From a virus, in the IMG/VR virus record IMGVR_UViG_3300026118_000001, positions 25,727-89,726 of that record: 64,000 nt of DNA. One strand, written 5' to 3'. The translations under genes were made by a program, and so were the position numbers. Below, piece after piece: positions 10,401 to 18,696 of the stretch. The notes under the pieces were generated by a model. That model was given only the letters and a program-made list of their open reading frames with translations, did no database searches and was not told the origin of the DNA. Position 1 is the stretch's first letter. Every line of letters begins with the position of its first letter.

Positions 10401-13400
10401 CCCTTACTAGAATGTTCATCTAATTGTTCATCTTTTGATAATTCTTCATCCTCATTTTTAATTTCTTCAATATTATTTTCTATTTTAGTAACTATCTCAA
10501 CACCATTGATGTTAATTCTAGTTTTCCACATATTAATAATATCATCCCAATTTTCTAATATGTATTCATAATCTTTTATTTGTTTCTCATCAACAGAATT
10601 TTGATATTTATCATCTATAATATCATGTATTTTATCTGTTATTTTATTTACATGACTATTTGCAATAACAGGAGTTCTCCCATTATCAAATATATAATCA
10701 AAAAATAAAATATCTATTCCATCTAAAACATCTTTAACAAATTTAGTGCCTTTTTCATTAGTTATTCTTTTTGTGTTCTCATCCCTGTTAAGTGATGAGA
10801 ATTCTTTTGTATTAACTAATTTCTTATTTGTATAATAGCCTTTATCAAGTCTTTCATATACTTGTTGAATATTTGTACTGCTAATACCTAATAAGTCTTT
10901 TAAAAAGCTTAAAATACGTCTAAAAATAGTATTTCTTTGTGGAGAGTTATTTAATACTTTACCTCCTAGTTTATAACTAACAAAATCTTCTGCTAATATT
11001 TCTTCTAATTCTTTTCTAGATTTATTTGAATATTTTTTAGAAGCCTCATTATATAGTTTATCTATTTCTTCTTTAGTAAGATATAATTGTGTTATAACAT
11101 GGAATGCTTCATGATGAAGAGTTCCAATAGTAGCTTCATCTGATAATAATACTTCACCAGATGATAGAAATTGACCTAAAGATTTTTGTTCAATTAATCC
11201 TTGAATAAAATTAATAGGAATATTAGGAAATCTCTCTTTAAACCAATTAATTTCTTCTTGAGATAATTTGTTTCTATCTTGATTTCTTTTTTTAAGTCTA
11301 TCTAATACTTTGTCACCACTTCTTTTTTTAAACTCTTTTTTAATTGGTTTAATTTCTTCTGTAATAATTGGAGATGTATTATCTTCTATTCTTTCAGAAG
11401 TTTCTAAATCAACTTTTTCTTTTAATTTATTTTCAATTAATTTATTATCATAAATAAAATAAGATTGAATAAATCTTCTATTTGGTCTTCCATTTAAATC
11501 AACTATTGGTTTTAAATCAGTTCCAAACATAGGAACTTCTCCTGATAATAAATATTCATTATAGTGCACATTTTCACCTCTACCATTAATATCTGGTTTA
11601 GTGAAGGATTCTCCCTTAATATATTTATTATTAACATTAACCTTTTTAGTTAATAAGAAATCAATAATTTTAGATCTATTTGATTCTATTTCTTCTTTAG
11701 TTAGTTCGTTATTATCAAATACAAGTCTTCCATCAGAATTGATATAAATATCTGAAGGTTTATTAGACTTAAAGAATGTAGTTATTTTCTTAATTTCATC
11801 TATTGGATCAAAATCTAAATCTTTTTCTTTAGTATTTAGTTTCTTATTAATTAAATCAATAATTAAACTAGCCTCATCTACATTAAGATTTCTTGGAATT
11901 AAATCAAATATTCTTCTATTACCATCTTTAGTATATAACTTTCCAGGCAACACTTTAATATTATTAAATATTAAATTAAATGTTGGAAGTGTTAATGGGA
12001 TTTCATCATATTTTATATTCTTGTCAAATATTCTTCCTAATAAATTATTAGATTGTCTTTCACCATTAATTTTATCTTCAAAAGCAGAATGAATAATGTT
12101 AGCATTTTCATCTGTTTCAATCATAAGTCCATTAGATTTACCTATAATTGGAAGATATTTAACATCATTATTTTTTAATAATAAGATTTCATCTCTTAAA
12201 GAATTTAAATCTTTAATTGCTTTCTCTTTAGCTTTTGATTTATCTTCTTTAGAAAGTCCTCTACCAATATCAATTTTATTATCAGAAATACGTTGAGCAG
12301 TTTCTAATGTAGATTGAATAAATTTATCCTCTTCTAATACTGGATTATTCTCTTTGTCAACTAATATAGTCCAAACTCCTTTAAAATCAGGATGTTTTTT
12401 CTCATATTCTTTAGCTGTAGGATCATTATCTAATATTTGAGAATATAATTCAGGATTTGTAGCTTTTGTTACTACTAATAATTTATGTTCATCTAAAACT
12501 ATTGTTTCTGTAGTTTTAAAATATCTATCTTCTGATGGTTTCTGTCCATTATCAATTCCTCCATTTGTTTTAAATGGTGTATTAGCTTTTCTACCAACAT
12601 CATTACTATCATCTAATATAAATTCTTTATTAATAAATAAAGGATCTTCATTAATAGTTGTAGGAGATTCTACATTAGAAATAATTGGTTCATTATCTAC
12701 TTTTGTTGATTGAGGAGTAGTTTGAAATTTTAATTCTTTTTCAATTTCTGCTTTATTATTCTCATAAAATTGTAAATCTTTTGGATCTGTAAGACTTTCA
12801 GTGTCCATTATTTTTTGAACAAAATCTTGAATTTCTTTAGAAGCTTTTGATTTAGAAATTAAGGGTTCATCAGTAACTTTTGGAAGTGGAATTTCTTCTA
12901 CAATATTTGATTCTTTAGATTCTTCTTCAGAAGTGTCAATAATATCATTAAGAGTTTTCTTTTGTGTTTTTGGATCTGCTAATAAGTTATAAGACTCAAT
13001 TAATTTGTCTTTATATAATTTAGCTAAATGTAAATCTTTATTTGCTTGATTAACTTGTTGAGCAACCATTGGATTACCATCAACAGTAAATGGAGATTCT
13101 GGTGTTCCTAATCCAGTGATTGTAGCATCATTTTCAGCAGCTATTTTATAAATATCACTATGAATTTGTTTAACTCTTTTATCAATATTACTTATTGATG
13201 TAGAATAATGCCATAAATTTGTTGTTAATGTATTATATTTTTCTGGAGATTCATAAACCTCTTGTTTATAAGGAAATAACTCATGAATAGAATTATTAGT
13301 TTTATCTAGAGTTTTAACTAATGAAATAGCATCATTAATTATTTGTTCTTTAGAATGCGGAAGAGGTTTTTCTATTGGATAACCAGCTACTTTTTTAAAT

Positions 13401-14932
13401 TCTTCTTCTGATAGTCCTTTTAAATCTTCATATTGAGAAATTAATAATTCTGTAGCATTATTATCAATGAATTGTTTAGCAATTGATTTATTTTGATTGA
13501 ATTCAGCATTCAAATAATCAAATTTACTATTATTAATTAATGCTTCAGTTTTTTCTTTCTCATAATTTGTTGCTCTAACAAAATTAGAAAATGTATTTAT
13601 AGTTTTTTTAACTTCAGGATTATTTAATAATTCTGCTGCTTTTTGTGTAGCTTGATTCTGTGCACTTATCTCTCCTTTAGCTTGGATAACACTAGTAGGC
13701 CCCCCCATTAATGCACCTAAGAAGAAATTTTCAAGTCCTTCTTCAGTTCCTAATGTTTGTTTAAATCCTTCAACTAAGGATTCAATCATTCCATGTTGAT
13801 CTTTTTTATCTTTAAATCCTTGAGAATAATAATCTGTTAATGTTTTTTGTGTTAATAATTGACCAAGTTCTTGAGATCCTTCTTCTAGTGAACCTTTAAG
13901 TCCTTCTGTAGAAACTTCTCTTAATATTCCTTTAGTTTCTGGAATATATTTTCCATTAACTAATTCAATATCATTTAGTTTTAATTTGTTAGCTTTAAAT
14001 CCTTGAGAAAGTAGTTTTGGAAATAATAAAGCATTTGTAGTTCCTGTAATAGCTAAATTAGAAGCATAACCCCAATTACCAGCAGCCTTAGAAGCATCAT
14101 CTATTTGTTTAAGTACTTCATCATTTGGCTCTTCACCATTATGTTTATCTTTATAATCTAATATTAATTGATCTTTTGTATCATTATAGATTTGTCTAGA
14201 TTCAATAGCAGATTCACCATGTGACATTAATGCAGCATTCTTACTAAAATCAACAGCATTAGCTATTTTAATTCCTCTTGAAGCATCATCTAGTGCTACT
14301 AGTCCTTCAGTTGCTAATGTAGTTTCATTTATTAATTTTCCAGATTTAGCTAATTTAGCTAAACTTGCATATTTATTTAATCCCCAACCAGTAGCAATTG
14401 CAGCACCCATATAAGCTGCTCCAGATAATGCTTGTTCAGACCAGAAATTAGCTGTTCCAAGTTTTTGAGCTAAATTATAATCTTCTTCTGCTTTAGTATG
14501 ATAATTAGGCATAGCTTTAGCTATGTAATCATTCATTTCATCTAAAGAATCAGTAAAATCATTTTTATATAATCTATTAATATCTTCATTATGAATAGCA
14601 GAACCAATACCATATAATAACCCTCCAGTATTTTCTAATATAGAACTTCCAGCAATTCCTGCTGCTTTAGTTATACCATTAGCCCATTTATCTGTTAATG
14701 GTTGTCTTTGTGCTCTAATTTCACCTAACTGACTTACATTTTCAGGTGTTACACCTTCATCATATTTAGATTCTCCAACACCATATTGACCTAATTGAAT
14801 ATCTCTACTTTGAGGAGTTTTTTGTAATTCCTCATTTATTAAACTATGTAAAGATAAATTTGATGTTTGTGTTAGTTGTTCTGTAGCTTTCTTATTTTCT
14901 TGTATTAATTTTCTTAAATCAAGTCTTCCCAT
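4430..14932 (-). CDS. Giant virion RNA polymerase polyprotein with zincin and histidine-phosphatase-like domains
   Basis: The 3500-residue protein carries the crAss-like virion RNA polymerase signature: RIPGQG at 2551-2556, then DFDND at 2590-2594 in GSDFDNDKLY, the metal-binding DxDxD of the two-barrel polymerase fold. In characterised relatives this enzyme is packaged, ejected with the DNA and transcribes early genes. An HEAFH zinc-protease motif lies at 1274-1278. The C-terminal 250 residues resemble the histidine phosphatase (phosphoglycerate mutase) fold: FEHGED at 3261-3266, TSPIER with Arg3312, and MGNWEG; but the RHG Arg is Glu3262 and the second catalytic His region reads LTSSK near 3400. 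The N terminus has small-residue apolar stretches (about residues 90-115 and 170-200) that could help membrane passage. Relatives often split the polymerase over several genes; here it is one chain. Confidence 0.9.
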   Translation of the reverse strand: MGRLDLRKLIQENKKATEQLTQTSNLSLHSLINEELQKTPQSRDIQLGQYGVGESKYDEGVTPENVSQLGEIRAQRQPLTDKWANGITKAAGIAGSSILENTGGLLYGIGSAIHNEDINRLYKNDFTDSLDEMNDYIAKAMPNYHTKAEEDYNLAQKLGTANFWSEQALSGAAYMGAAIATGWGLNKYASLAKLAKSGKLINETTLATEGLVALDDASRGIKIANAVDFSKNAALMSHGESAIESRQIYNDTKDQLILDYKDKHNGEEPNDEVLKQIDDASKAAGNWGYASNLAITGTTNALLFPKLLSQGFKANKLKLNDIELVNGKYIPETKGILREVSTEGLKGSLEEGSQELGQLLTQKTLTDYYSQGFKDKKDQHGMIESLVEGFKQTLGTEEGLENFFLGALMGGPTSVIQAKGEISAQNQATQKAAELLNNPEVKKTINTFSNFVRATNYEKEKTEALINNSKFDYLNAEFNQNKSIAKQFIDNNATELLISQYEDLKGLSEEEFKKVAGYPIEKPLPHSKEQIINDAISLVKTLDKTNNSIHELFPYKQEVYESPEKYNTLTTNLWHYSTSISNIDKRVKQIHSDIYKIAAENDATITGLGTPESPFTVDGNPMVAQQVNQANKDLHLAKLYKDKLIESYNLLADPKTQKKTLNDIIDTSEEESKESNIVEEIPLPKVTDEPLISKSKASKEIQDFVQKIMDTESLTDPKDLQFYENNKAEIEKELKFQTTPQSTKVDNEPIISNVESPTTINEDPLFINKEFILDDSNDVGRKANTPFKTNGGIDNGQKPSEDRYFKTTETIVLDEHKLLVVTKATNPELYSQILDNDPTAKEYEKKHPDFKGVWTILVDKENNPVLEEDKFIQSTLETAQRISDNKIDIGRGLSKEDKSKAKEKAIKDLNSLRDEILLLKNNDVKYLPIIGKSNGLMIETDENANIIHSAFEDKINGERQSNNLLGRIFDKNIKYDEIPLTLPTFNLIFNNIKVLPGKLYTKDGNRRIFDLIPRNLNVDEASLIIDLINKKLNTKEKDLDFDPIDEIKKITTFFKSNKPSDIYINSDGRLVFDNNELTKEEIESNRSKIIDFLLTKKVNVNNKYIKGESFTKPDINGRGENVHYNEYLLSGEVPMFGTDLKPIVDLNGRPNRRFIQSYFIYDNKLIENKLKEKVDLETSERIEDNTSPIITEEIKPIKKEFKKRSGDKVLDRLKKRNQDRNKLSQEEINWFKERFPNIPINFIQGLIEQKSLGQFLSSGEVLLSDEATIGTLHHEAFHVITQLYLTKEEIDKLYNEASKKYSNKSRKELEEILAEDFVSYKLGGKVLNNSPQRNTIFRRILSFLKDLLGISSTNIQQVYERLDKGYYTNKKLVNTKEFSSLNRDENTKRITNEKGTKFVKDVLDGIDILFFDYIFDNGRTPVIANSHVNKITDKIHDIIDDKYQNSVDEKQIKDYEYILENWDDIINMWKTRININGVEIVTKIENNIEEIKNEDEELSKDEQLDEHSSKGDYSEGNLTSTLESISSPVRLLIRSLKQVNITNDLGFSIPVDFTSTYNYLLKNLAGTGNNYSDIYNKIESLIEFKPEFQELIDRLGAPSSDISVEQFRFQTQFTQDFNKNRYNAIVTIYEPNGNIIPVDTNRQNEAEKVKTIWEANLLLHTKQDEKGKLIINKDVINEKDPFVFLDKLGIIFDKNTQKIINDKDFNLNDLNDSVAAIKIYIDKKNGDVTNLYNSGKEEDGIAGRINYLLTLEANNTSLVNELSYMSTEGKTVYSVSDNNALSITTNIINNVNSIEELFLKLPHLNTVGAENSFWLNELFNPKTGLRNKNIKLNLELHDGVASSKESEDVSKISTRKGTKGDLFTQNIASILNGKSNYIVSADKSQEFVLGLSNKLPVSIELLKSGFNTIKLKEIFRGYFKSEFKGIALFKLDGIGTNVDGYSKNGSDFTIFNEILLKSSKVNIKEILKSKLDDLKFKEVKYNESKEELDELVNSLLPDLDKLVIDFFESYSRQLNNSLKENNINEFGIPKEYTDKYPKEQLIRAIVVTDFINSIEQTKLFIGNLAFYKDLYKRTAMFAGTKLIPRVDEETNDFLNKNFIRSDNKLADGNENSIVYNDVTTTKDIKELVDTYIKSGVSEEAAYNILGYEKTESEEFKGISAYGKADEGDAQGWGSLDFIREFHNRVGTWTNKMENAYQIIQKQKFDNEGNLIEGKLLTKDELTYFQTLKLQYAGPINHGSTQQLFVPGGYKFTIMPLIPQMVAGKNLSKLLENMKSNKSGIALFKSASKFGTILNKDGKANPFYTNNNHGEINNADLVIQSISYNYLGLQVKPSPPKDKYIFSTQFRKTMLINAFENGKETFEGAEKLLSTFSNLIEEKTKIEKDKLIKELGINPDTYVAEDVTKLVDMLVEYSENRKLTDNIINSLDIEEKEGKKVLKYNIDSMVNKTKLDSVLMSIIDARLIKQKYNGDAYVLGTVAGMEKLGNRPIGSNNALRGYTKDTSGNTLPAEVMIPLSESYYPLLKKFGSLKAVNEAIKNGDIPNKVLELVGCRIPGQGMNSNEYLTIKEFLPEDAATTMIVHPDIVAKAGSDFDNDKLYTYRPNLDENGNYIEDNIDNKTIQVIKDFISNPHNFISLITPNSTSIISPIVDDIKYIDYLNDKTEANNELISKGREPKKILTKEEYFEAQNSKDKKINYTALLKLQNKINARYKLWLAKDEVGLSAIANAYGPLSQLSGLTANKSYINAAGEEIKVNINLIHNEIRDVFNLGALKDAENNHNISEINNQLINIIVDAAKDEIPMVSYLNMTMDTLPIYLYLNKLGVPFEHIANFMTQPIILDYIEEINKNKSIFLKSTGKNQRNTEITKQIKKKYSNLVSEKDIENKILSLKELKDFKLIENQSTKEFELFQLQVFNDFLKYKEQASLFNDAVRVTNSDTAGLGQNINSSRLKLEEINKVQKTNFINGVNEIINKTFIKSFQQDEFAISSYKQFYDTQKEEIINNILGLANELENPFKSSRKEKLKMINLIENDFINFVIQNYGYKNINAIRKRLFEGENSVAKKLLELKNKKEENLNEDEKQLRNNILIKELFPLIDKAALNYDNVKIFTKKLDTFTSNQLTEAFRELKNSNLSLGNELIHVGILQSGLNNSPITYLGIIPFEYYNQLVKDSFEEFNKKNGAEILPKFNELFIRNNNKIVPTIFKNLQLSALGNGMYGKDYDVNKATKGFNVKYIPITTPLKITIENISPKVEPVKVGNLIVFEHGEDVPSSKDVINGQSDTNLTKEGKEQASNLGKELKIQGITSLITSPIERVIQTAEIIKKEQNIPYYTDENLKTMNMGNWEGEVKENEYDEKLWSNPINEEEKINPKAESFKQFRERALKAWNIIKKLDDKNVAILTSSKMIKMFNAYNQTNGIWNEEARNIYLSNEINKEENKLPIQEKITNIGEKFELSKEQYNELKSDIEFLFEFQPQLKEELLKELNEVHDDESLGKLIEKKCK

Positions 14933-14933
14933 T

Positions 14934-16721
14934 CTATTGAGTTGTATGTGGTTTTAACACTGTTGTTTCACTACCTAAATAACCAGAATTTTTATAAACT
15001 TCTCTTTCTGCTTTTCTAATCTCATCTAAAGTTGTTTCTTCTGATTGTATAGGTTCTCCATTTTCATCTGCTATATATTTAACATATCTAGTGGATACTT
15101 TACCATCTTTTTTAATTTGTGGAATAACTGCAATCTTAACATCTGGTCTTGATTCAAATGGAGTTATTGTTGTAGGAGTAAATGATTTTCTAGCTTCATT
15201 GATTGCTTGAGAAGTTCTAAAAATTGTTTTAGCTTCTTCATCTGGAGAAATCATAACTCTTCTTGTTTCTCCATCACTATTTTTTACTTCAATATAATAA
15301 CTTCCAGCAACTGGTCCAGCTTGTGTATATCCACTTATTCCTTTTTCTAACTGTTTATCAAATTCTTCTTCTGGTATATCTAATTCTTCTAATACAGTTT
15401 TGAAAGTACCATCTAAAGTTTTACCTTTATCATCATATAAATAGAAGTTTCTTTGTAACTTATTATTTACAAGGGCTTCTCCTATATTCTTTTTAGCAAC
15501 ATTTGACATACTAATTAAAGGTATTGATTCTTCTGATTGAGATTTAATTGCTTTTCTATAAGCTTCAACTTTCTCTTTAGGTTTTAAATCTCTTAATTCT
15601 GGATGATTTTCATCTAAACTTTTAATGAAGTTTTCATTTTCTATTGTTTTATTAATATCAATTTTAGATTCTCCTTTTGGTGTAACTCTTACTCCAGGAC
15701 TCATTCCAGGAATTGAAGATCCATATGGAGTGGCTTCACTTGTATATGCAGTTGTTTTTACAGGTTTTAAATTACCTTTTTCATCAAATTGTATATCTTT
15801 AGATTTATCTTCAATAAGATCTCCAGTTAAAGCTTCAGATTGTGTTGATGTACCTAATATTTCAGCTTCAGATTTTTTATTTCCAATATATTCTGGAGCA
15901 TATTGAAAATCTTTTGCAGATTTAGTATTAGCAAATATTTGATTTTCTCCTTCTCTTTTTAAATTATCAAAAGCAGCCAAACTTAAATCTTGTTGTGTTG
16001 CATTTGGATGTGATGCTAAAAATTTATCTTTGAAATATTGAGAATCTTGATGCTGTAAAAATAATGGTACTTTAGCAGCAGCCACTCTATCTACATCTTG
16101 TCTTGCTACTTGTTCCCAACCAGCTTTTTTGCCAATAACATTACCACTTTCATCAATATCATACCATTCTTTACTAGTACCAGAAGGTTTTATTCCCTTC
16201 ATCATATCTTGAATAACAGGATAATGCTTTTGTACACCTTTCATTCCAGTATAACTAAAAGGTGTTACTCTATCTTCTTTTGGTTGAATATATTTATAAG
16301 GATCATATTCTTTAGAAAGAGGATCATATTCTCCTTTAGAATATCTTTCTTCTTTATCTTTCTGGTATTGTAAATAATTTTGATAATTTGATTCTAATTG
16401 TAATCTATTAGGATCATTAGCAAATTGTCTTTTTAAATTATGTACTTTATATTTTGTTTCAGGACTTCCTCCAGTTTTAATATATTCATCAGCTAATTGA
16501 CTAATTTGATTATTGTAATCTTGAATTAATTTATTTCTATGAGGAGTATGTAATGGATCAGCATTCACTTTTATTAGTGATTGTGCATCTTGTATATCTT
16601 CAATACCTTTATCATATTCATGTTGTTGTCTTCTATAGTTATTTTCTATATTTTCCAATGGTAATGGAACATAAGAACTTACTATAGGTCTTTCGTAGAC
16701 TCTAGACCAGCGATCAGCCAT
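14934..16721 (-). CDS. Virion cargo protein, crAss-like
   Basis: This 595-residue protein begins with a segment (WSRVYERP, YVPLPLENIEN, then a helical NNYRRQQHEYDKG stretch) like that of crAss-like proteins encoded just ahead of the virion polymerase. The rest is hydrophilic and Lys/Glu-rich, without membrane segments or catalytic motifs. It ends one base before the polymerase start region and follows the 610-residue cargo candidate by 6 bases, so all are co-translated. I infer a packaged internal protein; an exact function cannot be read from the sequence. Confidence 0.75.
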   Translation of the reverse strand: MADRWSRVYERPIVSSYVPLPLENIENNYRRQQHEYDKGIEDIQDAQSLIKVNADPLHTPHRNKLIQDYNNQISQLADEYIKTGGSPETKYKVHNLKRQFANDPNRLQLESNYQNYLQYQKDKEERYSKGEYDPLSKEYDPYKYIQPKEDRVTPFSYTGMKGVQKHYPVIQDMMKGIKPSGTSKEWYDIDESGNVIGKKAGWEQVARQDVDRVAAAKVPLFLQHQDSQYFKDKFLASHPNATQQDLSLAAFDNLKREGENQIFANTKSAKDFQYAPEYIGNKKSEAEILGTSTQSEALTGDLIEDKSKDIQFDEKGNLKPVKTTAYTSEATPYGSSIPGMSPGVRVTPKGESKIDINKTIENENFIKSLDENHPELRDLKPKEKVEAYRKAIKSQSEESIPLISMSNVAKKNIGEALVNNKLQRNFYLYDDKGKTLDGTFKTVLEELDIPEEEFDKQLEKGISGYTQAGPVAGSYYIEVKNSDGETRRVMISPDEEAKTIFRTSQAINEARKSFTPTTITPFESRPDVKIAVIPQIKKDGKVSTRYVKYIADENGEPIQSEETTLDEIRKAEREVYKNSGYLGSETTVLKPHTTQ

Positions 16722-16727
16722 ATTTAA

Positions 16728-18560
16728 TTATCTATTAGATGATGTATTATATTTATTTCTTAATACTGGATATTGTTGATTTAACCAATTTAAATAATCC
16801 ATATCTTGTTGTGTTGCTTTATTACCTAAAGCTCCTTGAGCAACAACAGTACCAATTTGTCCAACATTACCTGTTTTAAAATCTCTATTTGCTGTAACAT
16901 CATGCTGTCTATCAATATTTCTTTGAGTTTGCATTTGAGCAATTGGTAATTGTGCTTGATTATAAGTGGAGGTATTCATTTGGTCATATTGTTGTTGAAT
17001 ACCTGCTTTATTTCTAGTTAAATTTGATTGTAATCCAGCTAATGAACTCAAATAAGCACTAGAATTTCCACCAGAATTAACTCTTGCTTGTTCTCTCAAC
17101 ATTCTATTCTCCTGATCTGCTATTTGTAAAGCATTTGATGGATTATATTGTTTAAATTCAGGTTTAGCTATATCATAAGTTTCAGGTGCTTTATTAGTAG
17201 CTAAAGCATATGTAGGGCCTAATAAGTTTCCAGCCATTATAGCTGCATCTTGCCAACTTGGTTTTGCTCTCATACTTGGTTGTTGACTTGGTAATTTACT
17301 ATATTCTCTATCAAATCCTGATTGAATAATATCAGATGTTGTATCCACTTCATCTAATGGATAATCATCTATTATACCACCAGATGGATATTTCATTCCA
17401 CCATAAGCATATTGTATTTCTTCTGGATGATCTTCTGGTCTTTGATAATGAGAACCACTATCTTCATTATTAATATTTAGTTTAGATATATCAACTCCAA
17501 GTTTTTTTGCATATTCATTTACTTTTGATTTTTTTAATAATTCTTGTTTATTAAATATTTCACTAAGTTTTTGTTGTTTTAATTGCATATTTAATTCTGC
17601 TGTTGATCTTGCTAATGAAGAAGATTTTTTATTATCTAAAACTTTTTCTTCTTTATTCACTTTATATTTTTCTGCCAATTTAGCAAAAGTTTTCTTTGAT
17701 TCTGGATCTTTAAGTCTATCAGAATAAATTTGTGTACCATTTGGAATATTAACAGGAATACCTCCTTGTGCATGAGAATTTCCATCCACTTGCATTGTAG
17801 AACCATTTGGTGATCTCATTAATTCTTCATTTTCAATTTCAGCATTAGGATTTTCATTATCTATTGACATTCCTCCATTAGCATAAACTCCTTTTGGAAT
17901 ATGATAACCACCATAATTATATTTTTTAGAAGTTGGAGCTATTATTTGTTTCTTTATTGGAGGATAAAAATTATTTAAATTAGCTAATGGAGTTACATAT
18001 TTTTGTTTAGTTCCACCATTAGGAAAATAATCACTTGGAGTTAATGTAAATCCTTGAACTCCTCCATTATTATAATTATATACTTCAGCATCATTTAAAA
18101 AATCTTGATGTATTCCACCATCTTCATGTTTCCATTTAGCCGCATTCCTAGCAAAATTAGCCATTTGTCTTACATGAGGATTTTTAGAATGTAGTGCCTC
18201 TTCTGTAGTTTTACCTGTTCTTTGTTTATAAGCAGTAAATCTACCTTTATGTGAAGGTTTAATATGAATTCCACCATTTTTATAAGCTGCTTGTGGAGCA
18301 CCTTCAACTAATGGAGAATTTCTCATATTATTTATTTGTGTGCTATTTATTTTATTTAAATTTTGTTGATTTAAATAATCTTTATCCTGCTGGTTTTGTT
18401 TTTGTTCTTGTAAATAACCTAAACCAGCACCAATTCCAGCACCTGCTAATGCTCCCCAAGGTCCAAATTCCATTCCAATTCCAGCACCAGAGATTGCACC
18501 ATTTAATGCTCCTCCATATGGATAAATTTCTGTTTTTGCTTTTAACTTTGGTTTCTTCAT
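16728..18560 (-). CDS. Virion cargo/ejection protein with Gly-zipper N terminus
   Basis: The 610-residue protein has a glycine- and alanine-rich apolar stretch at about residues 15-50 (GAISGAGIGMEFGPWG) that could insert into membranes, a conserved crAss-like block with HIKPSHKGRFTAYKQRTG and HSKNPHVRQMANFARNA at about 97-140, repeated YGG/NGG-containing segments, and a Gln/Asn-rich C-terminal third. It opens a new transcription unit: promoter AAGTTG-N20-TATATTTA lies at 18605-18638, so it heads a cargo-polymerase operon running to 1253. A role in DNA or protein ejection is inferred from position and the glycine zipper. Confidence 0.75.
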   Translation of the reverse strand: MKKPKLKAKTEIYPYGGALNGAISGAGIGMEFGPWGALAGAGIGAGLGYLQEQKQNQQDKDYLNQQNLNKINSTQINNMRNSPLVEGAPQAAYKNGGIHIKPSHKGRFTAYKQRTGKTTEEALHSKNPHVRQMANFARNAAKWKHEDGGIHQDFLNDAEVYNYNNGGVQGFTLTPSDYFPNGGTKQKYVTPLANLNNFYPPIKKQIIAPTSKKYNYGGYHIPKGVYANGGMSIDNENPNAEIENEELMRSPNGSTMQVDGNSHAQGGIPVNIPNGTQIYSDRLKDPESKKTFAKLAEKYKVNKEEKVLDNKKSSSLARSTAELNMQLKQQKLSEIFNKQELLKKSKVNEYAKKLGVDISKLNINNEDSGSHYQRPEDHPEEIQYAYGGMKYPSGGIIDDYPLDEVDTTSDIIQSGFDREYSKLPSQQPSMRAKPSWQDAAIMAGNLLGPTYALATNKAPETYDIAKPEFKQYNPSNALQIADQENRMLREQARVNSGGNSSAYLSSLAGLQSNLTRNKAGIQQQYDQMNTSTYNQAQLPIAQMQTQRNIDRQHDVTANRDFKTGNVGQIGTVVAQGALGNKATQQDMDYLNWLNQQYPVLRNKYNTSSNR

Positions 18561-18604
18561 AATTTTAATTGTTATATGTTTTCTTTACATATATCTATCT
18601 ATTA

Positions 18605-18638
18605 TAAATATACGTTTAATTTTTGAATTTTGCAACTT
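18605..18638 (-). promoter_or_regulatory. Phage promoter, AAGTTG-N20-TATATTTA class
   Basis: On the - strand AAGTTG (18638-18633) is followed by exactly 20 bases and TATATTTA (18612-18605), 45 bases before the cargo gene start. It shares CAAA after the first element and G before the second with other copies. The form fits the Bacteroidota -33/-7 consensus. Confidence 0.85.
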
Positions 18639-18696
18639 AATTACATTATAAATTGTTATAATATAATTTATTTAATTATAAGTATAATTTTATTTA

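Noticed and set aside
5085-12296. Several + strand frames of 60-140 codons opposite the polymerase gene
   Set aside because: They are complements of strongly biased codons in the giant gene, without starts, spacing or protein patterns of their own.
16098-18562. + strand frames opposite cargo genes
   Set aside because: They are low-complexity Phe/Leu/Ile-rich mirror translations and are not preceded by any promoter.
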